A stretch of DNA of 19,182 nucleotides from an uncultured Microbacterium sp. (GCF_943912325.1 NZ_CALTTX010000050.1:1-19182), one strand, 5' to 3'. Counted from the stretch's first letter, positions 7,434 through 15,082 are shown. Notes: generated by a model from the sequence alone, not told the origin. Numbers and translations are program-made.

Positions 7434-9371
7434 ATGACGCATCCCGCACCCCTGACCTTTCCCGTCGATGAGGCTGGCTGGCTCGCTTTCGCGGGCGAAC
7501 GCTCCGACGAGCGCCTCGCGCGCGTGCGGCAGATCGTCGATCGGCTGACAGACGAGTCACCGGCGATAGTTTCTGCATTGGATGCCTGGAACGAAGCGCA
7601 GATCCTGCTCGCCGAGGTCATGTCCGAGGCCTCGGTGCTGTCAGAGTCGCACCCATCGGCGGCCGTGCGCGAGACCGCTGAAGAGCGTGTGCAGCGATCG
7701 AGCTCGCTCGCGACCGACCTGACGCTCGACCCCGCGCTCTGGGCGGTGTTTCGGCCGATCGAGGGTGCCGACGAGTCGGCTCTCGACCCGCAGCAGGCGC
7801 GGCTGCTCGAGCGCATCCGTCGCGAGTTCCGCCGCGCCGGAGTCGACCTTGACCCCGAGACGCGCGAGCGCGTGCGCGCGCTCACCGAGCGCGACACCGA
7901 GTTGGGGCTGACGTTCTCGCGCAACGTGCGCGACGGGCGTCGAGAGGTGCGGGTCGCGCCCGAGGCGCTCGCGGGACTGCCGCAGGACTACATCGACGCT
8001 CACGCCGTGGGCGATGACGGACTCGTGGTGCTGACGACCGACTACCCCGACCTCATGCCAGTGCGGGAATATGCGCACGACCGCGAGACGCGCCGCTCGA
8101 TCGTCGCGGCCTACAACGACCTCGCCTACCCCGAGAACGAAGCCGTGCTCGCCGAGTTGCTCGCGGTGCGCGCCGAACGCGCCGGGCTGCTCGGCTACGG
8201 CGACTGGGCCGATTTCGAGACCGAGACCCGCATGATCGGTTCGAGCGCGGCGATCCGCGAGTTCCTGACGGGTATCGACGACGCGACTCGCGACGCCGCT
8301 CTCGCCGAGTATCCCGTCCTGCTCGAGCGGCTTCAACGCGATGACCCCGCGGCGGATTCGGTGCTCATCAGCGACTTCTGGTACCTGCTCGGCGCGCTCA
8401 AGAACGAGCGGCACGACGTCGACGCGCAGCGCGTGCGGTCGTATTTCGCCTTCGACAAGGTGCTGCAGGGCGTGCTCGACACGACGGGTCGTCTGCTCGA
8501 TGTGCGTTACGAACCGGTCGACGCGGGGGCGTGGCACGCCGATGTCCGCTCGTACGACGTCGTGCGCGACGAGCCCGAAGGGGCGCGGCACCTCGGCCGC
8601 ATCCACCTCGACTTGCACCCCCGTGAGGGCAAGTACACGCACGCCGCGTGCTTCCCGCTCGCTCCGGGCATCACGGGTGCGATCCTTCCCGAGGGCGTCC
8701 TGCTCTGTAACTTCGCGCGCGGGTTGCTCGAGCACGACGAGGTCGTGACGTTCTTTCACGAGTTCGGTCATCTCGTGCACTACGTGCTCGCGGGCGATCA
8801 GCGCCTCGTCGAGTTCTCGGGCATCAACAACGAGTGGGACTTCGTCGAGGCGCCGAGCCAACTGCTCGAAGAGTGGGCGTGGGACACCGCGGTGCTGCAG
8901 ACCTTCGCGACGGATGCCTCGGGCGAGCCCATCCCCGCTGACCTCGTCGCGCGCATGCGCGAGGCCGACGAGTTCGGGCGGGCACTCGAAGTGCGACGTC
9001 AGCTCGGTCACGCCAACGTGTCGTATCACCTGCACGTCGATCGGCCCGACGATCTGCAGGCAGCAACCGAGCACTGGTACACGGTGACGAGCCCGATCGC
9101 GCCGATCCCCGGTTCGCACTCCTACGCGGGCTTCGGTCACCTCACGGGGTACGGCGCCTGCTATTACACCTATCAGTGGAGCCTCGTGATAGCGCGAGAC
9201 CTGCTGTCGGCCTTCGGCGATGACCTGATGAACACCGAAACCGCCGCGCGGTATCGCACCCTCGTGCTCGAGCCGGGCGCGACGAAAGACGCGACTGCGC
9301 TCGTCGAGGACTTCCTCGGGCGGCCGTACTCGTTCGATGCGTACCGAGAGTGGGTTTCGGCGGGTGACTGA
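7434..9371 (+). CDS. M3-family zinc metallopeptidase (thimet oligopeptidase / Dcp-like)
   Basis: A 645-residue cytosolic oligopeptidase of MEROPS family M3, close to the usual length of about 650-690. These enzymes cut short peptides released by other proteases. The zinc site is HEFGH (442-446; Glu443 catalytic) with the third ligand Glu472 in FVEAPSQ, 25 residues after the second His as expected for the family. The C-terminal substrate-binding region is seen in the Gly/His/Tyr-rich run SYAGFGHLTGYGACYYTYQW. The N-terminal 200 residues are helical, as in other M3 enzymes. There is no signal peptide. The ATG at 7434 follows TAGGCT by six bases. It stands alone in its transcription unit; the next gene has its own promoter and ribosome site. 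Confidence 0.93.
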   Translation: MTHPAPLTFPVDEAGWLAFAGERSDERLARVRQIVDRLTDESPAIVSALDAWNEAQILLAEVMSEASVLSESHPSAAVRETAEERVQRSSSLATDLTLDPALWAVFRPIEGADESALDPQQARLLERIRREFRRAGVDLDPETRERVRALTERDTELGLTFSRNVRDGRREVRVAPEALAGLPQDYIDAHAVGDDGLVVLTTDYPDLMPVREYAHDRETRRSIVAAYNDLAYPENEAVLAELLAVRAERAGLLGYGDWADFETETRMIGSSAAIREFLTGIDDATRDAALAEYPVLLERLQRDDPAADSVLISDFWYLLGALKNERHDVDAQRVRSYFAFDKVLQGVLDTTGRLLDVRYEPVDAGAWHADVRSYDVVRDEPEGARHLGRIHLDLHPREGKYTHAACFPLAPGITGAILPEGVLLCNFARGLLEHDEVVTFFHEFGHLVHYVLAGDQRLVEFSGINNEWDFVEAPSQLLEEWAWDTAVLQTFATDASGEPIPADLVARMREADEFGRALEVRRQLGHANVSYHLHVDRPDDLQAATEHWYTVTSPIAPIPGSHSYAGFGHLTGYGACYYTYQWSLVIARDLLSAFGDDLMNTETAARYRTLVLEPGATKDATALVEDFLGRPYSFDAYREWVSAGD

Positions 9372-9377
9372 CCCCGT

Positions 9378-9405
9378 TTTAACAGCAAGCCTGCGCCGCT
9401 AAAGT
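9378..9405 (+). promoter_or_regulatory. Possible promoter of the DivIVA-like gene (TTTAAC-N16-TAAAGT)
   Basis: TTTAAC at 9378-9383 and TAAAGT at 9400-9405 are separated by 16 bases. TAAAGT fits TANNNT. The resulting transcript would have a leader of roughly 90 bases. A second, weaker AT-rich box (GATAAA near 9460) could serve as an alternative. Confidence 0.4.
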
Positions 9406-9412
9406 AGCGGTG
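9394..9412. promoter_or_regulatory. Palindrome CCGCTA-AAG-TAGCGG over the presumed -10 box
   Basis: The perfect arms are 9396-9401 and 9405-9410 around a three-base loop; allowing one wobble pair extends the stem to 9394-9412. It lies 23 bases after the peptidase stop and overlaps TAAAGT. It could be a transcription terminator hairpin for the peptidase gene (no T-run follows) or an operator on the DivIVA-like promoter. Confidence 0.45.
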
Positions 9413-9420
9413 AGCACTCG

Positions 9421-9498
9421 CGCCCGCGCTCGCCGCAGCCGGCCGCACGCCCCCACCCCGATAAACCGCGCGCCTATTTCTGCGTGCGGGCGAGAGGA
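9421..9498 (+). promoter_or_regulatory. Possibly structured 5' leader and Shine-Dalgarno of the DivIVA-like gene
   Basis: CCGCACGC (9443-9450) is perfectly complementary to GCGTGCGG (9482-9489). CGCCCGC (9421-9427) is complementary to the overlapping GCGGGCG (9486-9492). The two pairings exclude one another and end just before the ribosome site AGAGGA (9493-9498), which lies six bases before ATG 9505. A folding switch that alters access to the ribosome site is possible but unproven, since chance pairing is common at this GC content. Confidence 0.35.
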
Positions 9499-9504
9499 AA
9501 GACG

Positions 9505-10851
9505 ATGTCCGAGCGAGACGAATCCCAGGGATCCGAAGCGTCGAACGGGCTCGGATCGATCGACGATCTGATCGGCGCCTCGAGCGCGGGCAGCGGGGCG
9601 CCGACGGCGTTCACGACCGCATTCCGTGGTTATGACCGTGCCGAGGTCGACGCAACGATCAGCTCGCTCTCGGCGCAGTTGCGCACGAAGGACGCCGAGA
9701 TCTCTGACCGGGTCGCCGAGGCGCAGCGCCTGCACGACGCCGAGAATGCGGCCGTGCGCGAGCGTCACCGCGCCGATCTCGACGCCGCCGCCGACGAGCT
9801 CTCTCGTGTCAAGGCCGAGCTTCAGGCCGCCGAGGCCCGCGCGGCCGAGGCCGAGAAGCGGGCGCACGCTCTCGGCGAAGAGGTGCTGACGGCTGCGAGC
9901 ACCGCTGAGGGTGCCGACGGCGAAGGCAAACTGCACTTCGAAGAGATTCTGCGGGTCGCCGAAGAGCAGTCGGCGCAGCTGATCCGCAACGCGTCGGTGC
10001 AGGCCGAGCGGCTGCTCGAAGCGGCGCACCAAGACATCGAGCAGCGCCGCAAAGACGCCGACGCCGACGCCGAGCAGATCCGTTCGCAGGCGCGTCACGA
10101 GGCCGAGCAGGCTCGCCTCAAGATCGAAACCGAACTGACGGCGCACACGGCGACGATCGAGCGCGAGGCGGCGCACGCTGCCGAAAAGGTTTCGCAGGCC
10201 GAGCGCGAGGCGGCGACGATCCGCTCCGACGCCGAAAAGGGCGCCGCGGCGCTCCGCGCGATGGTGGCTCGAGAGACCGAGCAAGAGCGGGCCGACGCCG
10301 AGCGCGCGGTGCGCGAAATGCGCGCGCGCGTTCTCGAGTTCGAAGAGTCGCTGACGAGACGGCAAGACGACGCTCAGCAGGAGTTCCTCGTGCTGCACAA
10401 CCAGGCGGTCGCTCACGCCGAGCGCATCACGGCCGACGCGAACGAGCAAGTCCAGGCATCCCTCGAACACGCGCAGCGCATTTCGGCAAAGGCCGAAGAT
10501 TTCGAGAAGCTCGTTCGCACGCAGGCGGCGCAGGTCGAAGCCGACGCGCAGCTGCGCTCGCGCGAGCACCTCGACCGCGCGCACGAAAAGGCGCAGCGCA
10601 TCATCGACAGCGTCTCGAAGCATGCGAGCGACGTGCTGCGCGACGCCGAAGACCGCACGCGGCACCTGCGCTGGCAGCAGCACCAGCTCGGCAGCTTCAT
10701 GGCCGAAGTGCGCGAGATGATCCGGCCCGAAGGGTCGCGTTCGGCGGCAGAACTCGAGTCGGCGGATGCGTCGCTCGACAACGCTCCCGCCGAGCCCGAA
10801 ACAGCGGACGACGATCAGGCCCGCGTCACCGAATCGCCCGCGTACGACTGA
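9505..10851 (+). CDS. DivIVA-like coiled-coil protein
   Basis: A 448-residue protein with a short DivIVA-type N-terminal signature, FRGYDRAEVDATI (from residue 40), preceded by a flexible Ser/Gly/Asp-rich tail (1-32). Residues about 50-400 are almost continuous charged coiled coil, rich in Ala, Glu, Arg and Gln with many AEAE/RREAE-like heptads. The tail (about 415-448) is acidic. There is no membrane segment. Actinobacterial DivIVA proteins (Wag31, SepIVA) organise polar growth and septation by binding curved membrane and recruiting partners. This one is longer than Wag31 and could be a paralogue or a filament-forming scaffold. ATG at 9505 is chosen over an in-frame upstream codon because AGAGGA sits six bases before it. 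Unlike most genes here it has a conventional leader and ribosome site. Confidence 0.85.
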   Translation: MSERDESQGSEASNGLGSIDDLIGASSAGSGAPTAFTTAFRGYDRAEVDATISSLSAQLRTKDAEISDRVAEAQRLHDAENAAVRERHRADLDAAADELSRVKAELQAAEARAAEAEKRAHALGEEVLTAASTAEGADGEGKLHFEEILRVAEEQSAQLIRNASVQAERLLEAAHQDIEQRRKDADADAEQIRSQARHEAEQARLKIETELTAHTATIEREAAHAAEKVSQAEREAATIRSDAEKGAAALRAMVARETEQERADAERAVREMRARVLEFEESLTRRQDDAQQEFLVLHNQAVAHAERITADANEQVQASLEHAQRISAKAEDFEKLVRTQAAQVEADAQLRSREHLDRAHEKAQRIIDSVSKHASDVLRDAEDRTRHLRWQQHQLGSFMAEVREMIRPEGSRSAAELESADASLDNAPAEPETADDDQARVTESPAYD

Positions 10852-10885
10852 GCGCTCGCGCGACGCGCAGGCGGCAGGCGCTCAG
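10848..10885. terminator. Bidirectional hairpin formed by the stop codons of two convergent genes
   Basis: CTGAGCGC (10848-10855) and GCGCTCAG (10878-10885) are perfect inverted repeats around a 22-base GC-rich loop. One arm contains the TGA of the DivIVA-like gene and the other the TGA of the convergent aldolase gene. There is no T-tract, so factor-independent termination is uncertain, but the position and symmetry suit a shared terminator. Confidence 0.5.
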
Positions 10886-11946
10886 GCCGTGAGTCGGGCC
10901 AGCTCGGCGACGAAGGCGTCGACGTCGTGCGCGTCGGTATCCCACGAGCACATCCAGCGCACCTCGCCCCGCGCTTCGTCCCAGTCGTAGAAGCGGAACC
11001 GCTCGCGCAGGCGCTCGGCCACGCCGTCGGGGAGCACCGCGAATACGCCATTCGACTGCGTGGGTTGTGTGAACGTCACTCCGCGGATCGAGCCATCGGC
11101 GATCCCCGCCTCGGCGCCCGCGCGCAGCCGCGCCGCCATCGCGTTCGCGTGACGGGCATTGCTCAGCCACAGCTCGCCCTCGTAGAGAGCGATGAGCTGC
11201 GCCGAGACGAAGCGCATCTTCGACGCGAGTTGCATGTTGAGTTTGCGCAGATAACGCAGTCCATCGGATGCCTCGGGGTCGAGCACGACGACGGCTTCCG
11301 CCCCGAGGGCGCCGTTCTTCGTCGCGCCGAGGCTCACGACATCGATGCCGACGTCGCTCGTAAAGGCACGAAGCGGCGCACCGAGGGCTGCTGCGGCGTT
11401 CGCGATGCGGGCGCCGTCCATGTGGACGCGCATGCCGAGGCGGTGCGCGTGCTCGGTGATCGCCGCAAGCTCGTCGGGCGTGTAGAGGGTGCCGAGCTCG
11501 GTCGATTGCGTGAGCGAGACGACGAGCGGCTGAGCGCGGTGCTCATCGCCCCAGCCCCACGCCTCGCGGTCGATCAGCTCGGGCGTGAGCTTGCCGTAGT
11601 CGGTCGGCACGGTGAGTAGCTTCATGCCGCCGACGCGCTCGGGAGCGCCACCCTCGTCAACGTTGATGTGCGCCGTCGATGCCGAGATCACGGCGCCCCA
11701 TCGCGGCAGCATCGACTGCAACGCCGTCACGTTCGCGCCCGTGCCGTTGAAGACGGGAAACGCCTGCACTGAGCGCCCGAAGTGCTCGGCGAGTACGTCG
11801 TGGAGGCGTGCCGTGTAGGCATCCTCTCCGTACGCAATCTGATGTCCGCCGTTCGCGGCGGCGATCGCGTCGAGCACTCCGGGGTGGACGCCGGCGTAGT
11901 TGTCGCTTGCGAAGCCGCGCACGGCCCGATCGTGAAGAGTGCTCAT
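10882..11946 (-). CDS. Threonine-aldolase-type PLP enzyme (beta-eliminating lyase family)
   Basis: A 354-residue fold-type I pyridoxal-phosphate enzyme of the low-specificity L-threonine aldolase group, which cleaves L-threonine or L-allo-threonine to glycine and acetaldehyde. Family marks are FASDNYAGVHP near the start (12-22), the phosphate-binding GTGAN (68-72), the ring-stacking His93, Asp177 in HMDGAR that contacts the pyridine nitrogen, and the Schiff-base Lys210 in SLGATKNG. It is soluble with no signal peptide. The related beta-hydroxyaspartate and alanine-racemase-like members cannot be excluded from sequence alone. ATG at 11946 lies six bases after TAGGCT on the minus strand; the intervening GGAGCG is too close to be a good ribosome site. 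It is divergent from the MFS gene. Confidence 0.9.
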   Translation of the reverse strand: MSTLHDRAVRGFASDNYAGVHPGVLDAIAAANGGHQIAYGEDAYTARLHDVLAEHFGRSVQAFPVFNGTGANVTALQSMLPRWGAVISASTAHINVDEGGAPERVGGMKLLTVPTDYGKLTPELIDREAWGWGDEHRAQPLVVSLTQSTELGTLYTPDELAAITEHAHRLGMRVHMDGARIANAAAALGAPLRAFTSDVGIDVVSLGATKNGALGAEAVVVLDPEASDGLRYLRKLNMQLASKMRFVSAQLIALYEGELWLSNARHANAMAARLRAGAEAGIADGSIRGVTFTQPTQSNGVFAVLPDGVAERLRERFRFYDWDEARGEVRWMCSWDTDAHDVDAFVAELARLTA

Positions 11947-11952
11947 CGCTCC

Positions 11953-11958
11953 AGCCTA
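11953..11958 (-). promoter_or_regulatory. Putative -10 box (TAGGCT) of the threonine-aldolase-type gene
   Basis: On the minus strand TAGGCT lies six bases before the ATG at 11946, the same hexamer and distance as at the M3 peptidase gene. A leaderless transcript is inferred. Confidence 0.55.
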
Positions 11959-11988
11959 GATTCCTCGTCGTACTTTCGATTTCTCGCA

Positions 11989-12012
11989 GGGGTCTGGCCG
12001 ATGTCGGACCCC
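11989..12012. promoter_or_regulatory. Inverted repeat GGGGTC-N12-GACCCC in the aldolase/MFS intergenic region
   Basis: Perfect six-base arms at 11989-11994 and 12007-12012 flank a spacer that itself contains CCG and CGG facing each other. The dyad ends five bases before the MFS -10 box and would cover its -35 region. It is a candidate operator for a dimeric regulator of the efflux gene, or of both divergent genes. Confidence 0.45.
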
Positions 12013-12017
12013 CACTT

Positions 12018-12023
12018 TAGTGT
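12018..12023 (+). promoter_or_regulatory. Putative -10 box (TAGTGT) of the MFS gene
   Basis: TAGTGT fits TANNNT and ends six bases before ATG 12030. The spacer TGCCGC has no ribosome-site character, so leaderless transcription is likely. Confidence 0.55.
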
Positions 12024-12029
12024 TGCCGC

Positions 12030-13487
12030 ATGACCGACAACTGCCAGGCGAGCACGACGCCCACGGGGACCGCTCCTGCGGTCCCCACGACGCCCGCGCC
12101 CGGCGGGCCGACGCCGAGCGAAACATCGCTCCCGCGCACAAACGGAGAACGCACGTTCCTCGGTGTGCTCATCAACACAGCTGCGGCAAACGTCACGACG
12201 AGCTTTCTGTGGTTTGCGCTCACCTTCTGGGTGTTCCTCGAAACCCGGTCGGTCCTCGCGACGGGGCTCATCGGTGGCGCGTACATGCTCTTGCTCGCCG
12301 TCTTCGGCATGGTCTTCGGAACGTTCGTCGATCGCCATCGCAAGCATCGCGTCATGGTCGTCTCGGCGATGTTCACGTTCGTGGCTTTCGGTGTTGCGGG
12401 CGTCATCTTCGCCGTCATCCCGCAGGCGTCGATCCTCGACCTCGGTGGGCCGTGGTTCTGGCTCTTCTCGGGCATCATCCTCGCGGGGGCCGTCGTCGAG
12501 AACCTGCGCAACATCGCCCTGTCGACGACGGTGACGCTTCTCGTTCCGACCGAGCGCCATGCGAACGCGAACGGCATGGTGGGTACGGTCCAGGGCCTCG
12601 CCTTCATCGTGACGAGCGTCTTCTCGGGGCTCGCGATCGGAATCTTGGGCATGGGGTGGACGCTGTTCATCGCGCTTGCGCTGACTCTTGCTGCGCTCGT
12701 GCACCTCATGACGCTGCGGATCGACGAGGAACAACCCGAGCGCACCGAGGGCGCGAAGACGATCGACGTCCGCGGCGCGGCGGCGGCGATCCGCGCCGTT
12801 CCGGGGCTGTTCGCGTTGATCCTGTTCTCGACGTTCAACAACCTCATCGGCGGCGTCTACATGGCGTTGATGGACCCCTACGGTCTGACTCTGTTCGACG
12901 TGCAGATCTGGGGTCTCATGCTCGGGCTGACGTCGACCGGCTTCATCGTCGGGGGCACGATCGTCGCGAAACGCGGTTTGGGGCGCAATCCCATCCGCAC
13001 CATGCTGCTCGCGGTCGTGGCGATGGGCGTGCTCGGGGTTCTCTTCACGCTGCGCGACTGGCCGTGGCTCTATGTTCTGGGTATCTGGCTCTTCATGACG
13101 CTCATGCCGATCGTCGAGTCCGCCGAGCAGACCGTCATCCAGCGGGTCGTTCCGTTCACGTCGCAAGGCCGGGTGTTCGGTGCGGCCGCGACCTTCGAAG
13201 CAGCAGCGGCGCCGGTGACGGCCTTCCTGATCGCGCCCATCGCGGAGTTCTGGATTATCCCCTACATGGACGCGGGTGCCGGTCAGCAGCATTGGGGCTG
13301 GCTCCTCGGTGATGGGCTCGGGCGTGGAATCGCTCTCGTCCTCGTTTTCGCCGGGCTCGTCATGGTGGCTCTCGGACTGCTGGCGTTTCTCACGCGCTCG
13401 TACCGCATTCTCTCGGCCGAGTACACCGACGCACCCGTTGTTGAGCCGGGCGCCACGACGGAGGGCGCGGCCGAACCGGCGCCATAA
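12030..13487 (+). CDS. MFS transporter, macrolide-efflux (MFS_3) type
   Basis: A 485-residue inner-membrane major-facilitator transporter of the drug-efflux kind related to Mef-type exporters; it probably exports a hydrophobic compound by proton antiport. Residues 1-40 are a Thr/Pro/Ala-rich cytosolic tail unlike the rest. About 11-12 hydrophobic segments follow from residue 43, and the loop 2-3 motif GTFVDRHRKHR (97-107) matches the MFS pattern GxxxDRxxxR. A charged cytosolic loop near residues 230-250 separates the two halves, and the C-terminal 25 residues are polar and acidic. ATG 12030 follows TAGTGT by six bases. The odd N-terminal tail is encoded by DNA containing a strong hairpin. A later start is possible, but no good ribosome site marks one. 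Substrate is unknown. Confidence 0.88.
   Translation: MTDNCQASTTPTGTAPAVPTTPAPGGPTPSETSLPRTNGERTFLGVLINTAAANVTTSFLWFALTFWVFLETRSVLATGLIGGAYMLLLAVFGMVFGTFVDRHRKHRVMVVSAMFTFVAFGVAGVIFAVIPQASILDLGGPWFWLFSGIILAGAVVENLRNIALSTTVTLLVPTERHANANGMVGTVQGLAFIVTSVFSGLAIGILGMGWTLFIALALTLAALVHLMTLRIDEEQPERTEGAKTIDVRGAAAAIRAVPGLFALILFSTFNNLIGGVYMALMDPYGLTLFDVQIWGLMLGLTSTGFIVGGTIVAKRGLGRNPIRTMLLAVVAMGVLGVLFTLRDWPWLYVLGIWLFMTLMPIVESAEQTVIQRVVPFTSQGRVFGAAATFEAAAAPVTAFLIAPIAEFWIIPYMDAGAGQQHWGWLLGDGLGRGIALVLVFAGLVMVALGLLAFLTRSYRILSAEYTDAPVVEPGATTEGAAEPAP
12065..12086 (+). promoter_or_regulatory. Strong hairpin inside the first codons of the MFS gene
   Basis: GGGGACCGC (12065-12073) and GCGGTCCCC (12078-12086) form a perfect nine-base stem with the loop TCCT. 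It covers roughly codons 12-19, in the low-complexity N-terminal tail. In a leaderless message it would begin about 36 bases from the 5' end, where it could slow early translation or act as an attenuator. No T-run follows. Confidence 0.6.
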
Positions 13488-13503
13488 ACCGGGGAACGCG
13501 GTT
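13487..13503. terminator. Small hairpin between the convergent MFS and DUF6421-like genes
   Basis: AACCG (13487-13491) and CGGTT (13499-13503) pair around a seven-base loop, touching the stop codons of both genes. The short stem and lack of a T-run make this a weak terminator call. Confidence 0.25.
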
Positions 13504-14912
13504 CAATCGGTGCCGCGGATCCCCTCGGTCGATGCGATGACGGTGCGCATCTTCTTTTCGAGCGCCTCGAAGAACATCGATAGTGGGAATTCGTCGTCCA
13601 TCACCTGGTCGGTGTAACCCGACGGCGCACCCGCGAGAATCTCGCGCGGAAGCCCCGCGGCCCACAGCGACGCGGGGTGCGGTTCGACGACGCCCCGCAC
13701 GAGCTCGTAGGCCGCAAGCCAATGCGCCGTCTTGGGCCGGTCGATCGAACGCCAGTACAGCTCGTCGATCGCGTCGCTGAGCGCGATCACGGCATCGGCC
13801 ACGCCGTCCCAGTCGAACGCGAGCTGCGTGTCGGTCCAGTGCAGCACACCGCGCTGGTGCAGCCAGGCGAAGAGCAACTGCCCGCCGAGTCCGTCGTAGT
13901 TGCGCACGCGGGAACCCGTAATCGCAAAGCGGAAGATCCGATCGAAGATCACGGCGTACTGCACAAGGCCGGCGTGTTCGAAGGTTTCGGATTCGATCTC
14001 ATCGAGGGTCTCGCCCTGCTCGCGCGCAGCCCGCAATCGCCGCTCGATCGCGACGGACTCGCGGAAAGCGGTGAGATCGCAACGCAGCTCTTCGAGCGAG
14101 TAGAGAAAGAACGGCATGCGCTGCTTGATCATGAAGGGGTCGAAGGGCAGGTCTCCGCGCATGTGCGTGCGGTCGTGGATGATGTCCCACATCACGAACG
14201 TCTTCTCGGCGAGCTGCTGGTCATCGAGCAGTCGCGCGGCCTCGGCGGGCAGCTCGAGCTTCGTGATCTCGGTCGCCGCGGCCGTGACCCGGCGATAGCG
14301 CGCCGCCTCGCGATCTTGGAAGATCGCGCCCCACGTGAACGTCGGAACCTTGCGCATCGCGACGGTCTCCGGAAAGAGCACGGCCGAATTGGTGTCGTAG
14401 CCGGGAGTGAAATCGATCAGGCGCAGTGAGACGAAGAGCTTGTTGCCGTAGTCGCCCTGCTCGAGGCGCGCGATGAACTCGGGCCAGATCACTTCGCAGA
14501 GGAGTGCCTCGACGTGCCGGTCGCGCGAGCCGTTCTGCGTGTACATCGGAAAGACGACGAGATGACGCAAGCCATCGACGCGGTGCAGTTCGGGACGGAA
14601 GGCCACGAGCGAGTCATAGAAGTCGGGCACGCCGAGACCGTCGTCGGTCCAGCGGCGGAAATCGGTGATGGATGCCGCGAGGTATTCGGCGTCGTGTTCG
14701 AACCGCGGCGCCAGCGTGGCGATGCTGTCGATGATCGTCTCGACGGCCGCGCGCGCGGCCGGGTGATCCGCGGCATCGGGCACGGAACCGTCGCGCGCCT
14801 GGAGCGGGTGAAGCGAAGCGGCGGCGTCGCGCAGGGCGATCCAGGCGGGATCGAATTCGACGCCGGCAGCGCGCGCGATGATCGTCTCGTCGACGGATGC
14901 GGTGGTGATCAC
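13503..14912 (-). CDS. DUF6421-like protein with a possible M49-like metal site
   Basis: A 469-residue soluble protein that I recognise as probably DUF6421, an uncharacterised actinobacterial family. There is no signal peptide or membrane segment. The best-marked region reads HDRTH (246-250), then RGDLPFDPF, then EELRCD (274-279). HDxxH followed about 24 residues later by EExRxD resembles the zinc site of M49 dipeptidyl peptidases (HExx(x)H, then EExRAE or EExRAD), but with Asp in place of the catalytic Glu. This is a motif observation, not a demonstrated homology. GTG at 14912 is chosen because the strong ribosome site GAGAGGGGAG precedes it; ATG at 14948 would put that site inside the coding region and has no promoter-like box at the usual distance. 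The gene is divergent from an Lrp/AsnC-type regulator that is its likely controller. Confidence 0.8.
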   Translation of the reverse strand: MITTASVDETIIARAAGVEFDPAWIALRDAAASLHPLQARDGSVPDAADHPAARAAVETIIDSIATLAPRFEHDAEYLAASITDFRRWTDDGLGVPDFYDSLVAFRPELHRVDGLRHLVVFPMYTQNGSRDRHVEALLCEVIWPEFIARLEQGDYGNKLFVSLRLIDFTPGYDTNSAVLFPETVAMRKVPTFTWGAIFQDREAARYRRVTAAATEITKLELPAEAARLLDDQQLAEKTFVMWDIIHDRTHMRGDLPFDPFMIKQRMPFFLYSLEELRCDLTAFRESVAIERRLRAAREQGETLDEIESETFEHAGLVQYAVIFDRIFRFAITGSRVRNYDGLGGQLLFAWLHQRGVLHWTDTQLAFDWDGVADAVIALSDAIDELYWRSIDRPKTAHWLAAYELVRGVVEPHPASLWAAGLPREILAGAPSGYTDQVMDDEFPLSMFFEALEKKMRTVIASTEGIRGTD

Positions 14913-14915
14913 GGT

Positions 14916-14925
14916 CTCCCCTCTC
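14916..14925 (-). promoter_or_regulatory. Shine-Dalgarno that fixes the start of the DUF6421-like gene
   Basis: On the minus strand GAGAGGGGAG ends three bases before GTG 14912, with its GAGAGG core seven bases away. It argues for GTG 14912 over ATG 14948. A leader of unknown length must precede it, so this gene is not leaderless. Confidence 0.6.
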
Positions 14926-14983
14926 GGCGGGCTGCTCGTGAGAGGCATCCGTCGGCATTGCGGTCGATATGCGCTCTCTCGGC

Positions 14984-15008
14984 ATTGTTTGCGCTTGAAG
15001 GGAACAAT
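14984..15008. promoter_or_regulatory. Inverted repeat ATTGTT-N13-AACAAT, candidate Lrp/AsnC operator
   Basis: Perfect six-base arms at 14984-14989 and 15003-15008 lie in the AT-richest part of the intergenic region between the DUF6421-like gene and the Lrp-type regulator. A nearby direct repeat TCGGCATTG (14952-14960 and 14979-14987) overlaps one arm. Lrp-family regulators often bind such sites in the space next to their own gene. Assignment to this regulator is inferred from position. Confidence 0.45.
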
Positions 15009-15076
15009 AGCAGGAAAGTTTATCGTTCAGCGAACCGGCAACCCGTGTCTATCCGGCCGCAAGGCGCCGAGACTGG

Positions 15077-15082
15077 TATTCT
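15077..15082 (+). promoter_or_regulatory. Putative -10 box (TATTCT) of the Lrp-type gene
   Basis: TATTCT fits TANNNT and ends six bases before GTG 15089. The spacer GCCGCC is not a ribosome site. A leaderless transcript is inferred. Confidence 0.55.

Noticed and set aside
7641..9140. Long minus-strand open frame opposite the M3 peptidase gene
   Set aside because: Antisense to a clear zinc peptidase with an intact HExxH site. No ribosome site or promoter-like box and no domain features.
9379..10683. Long minus-strand open frame with hydrophobic-looking leucine-rich product opposite the DivIVA-like gene
   Set aside because: The Leu/Arg richness is the mirror of the Glu/Ala/Gln codons of the coiled coil on the other strand.
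11943..13292. Long charged minus-strand frame opposite the MFS gene
   Set aside because: The Asp/Glu/Arg/His-rich product is the antisense image of a membrane protein; no conserved motif is visible.
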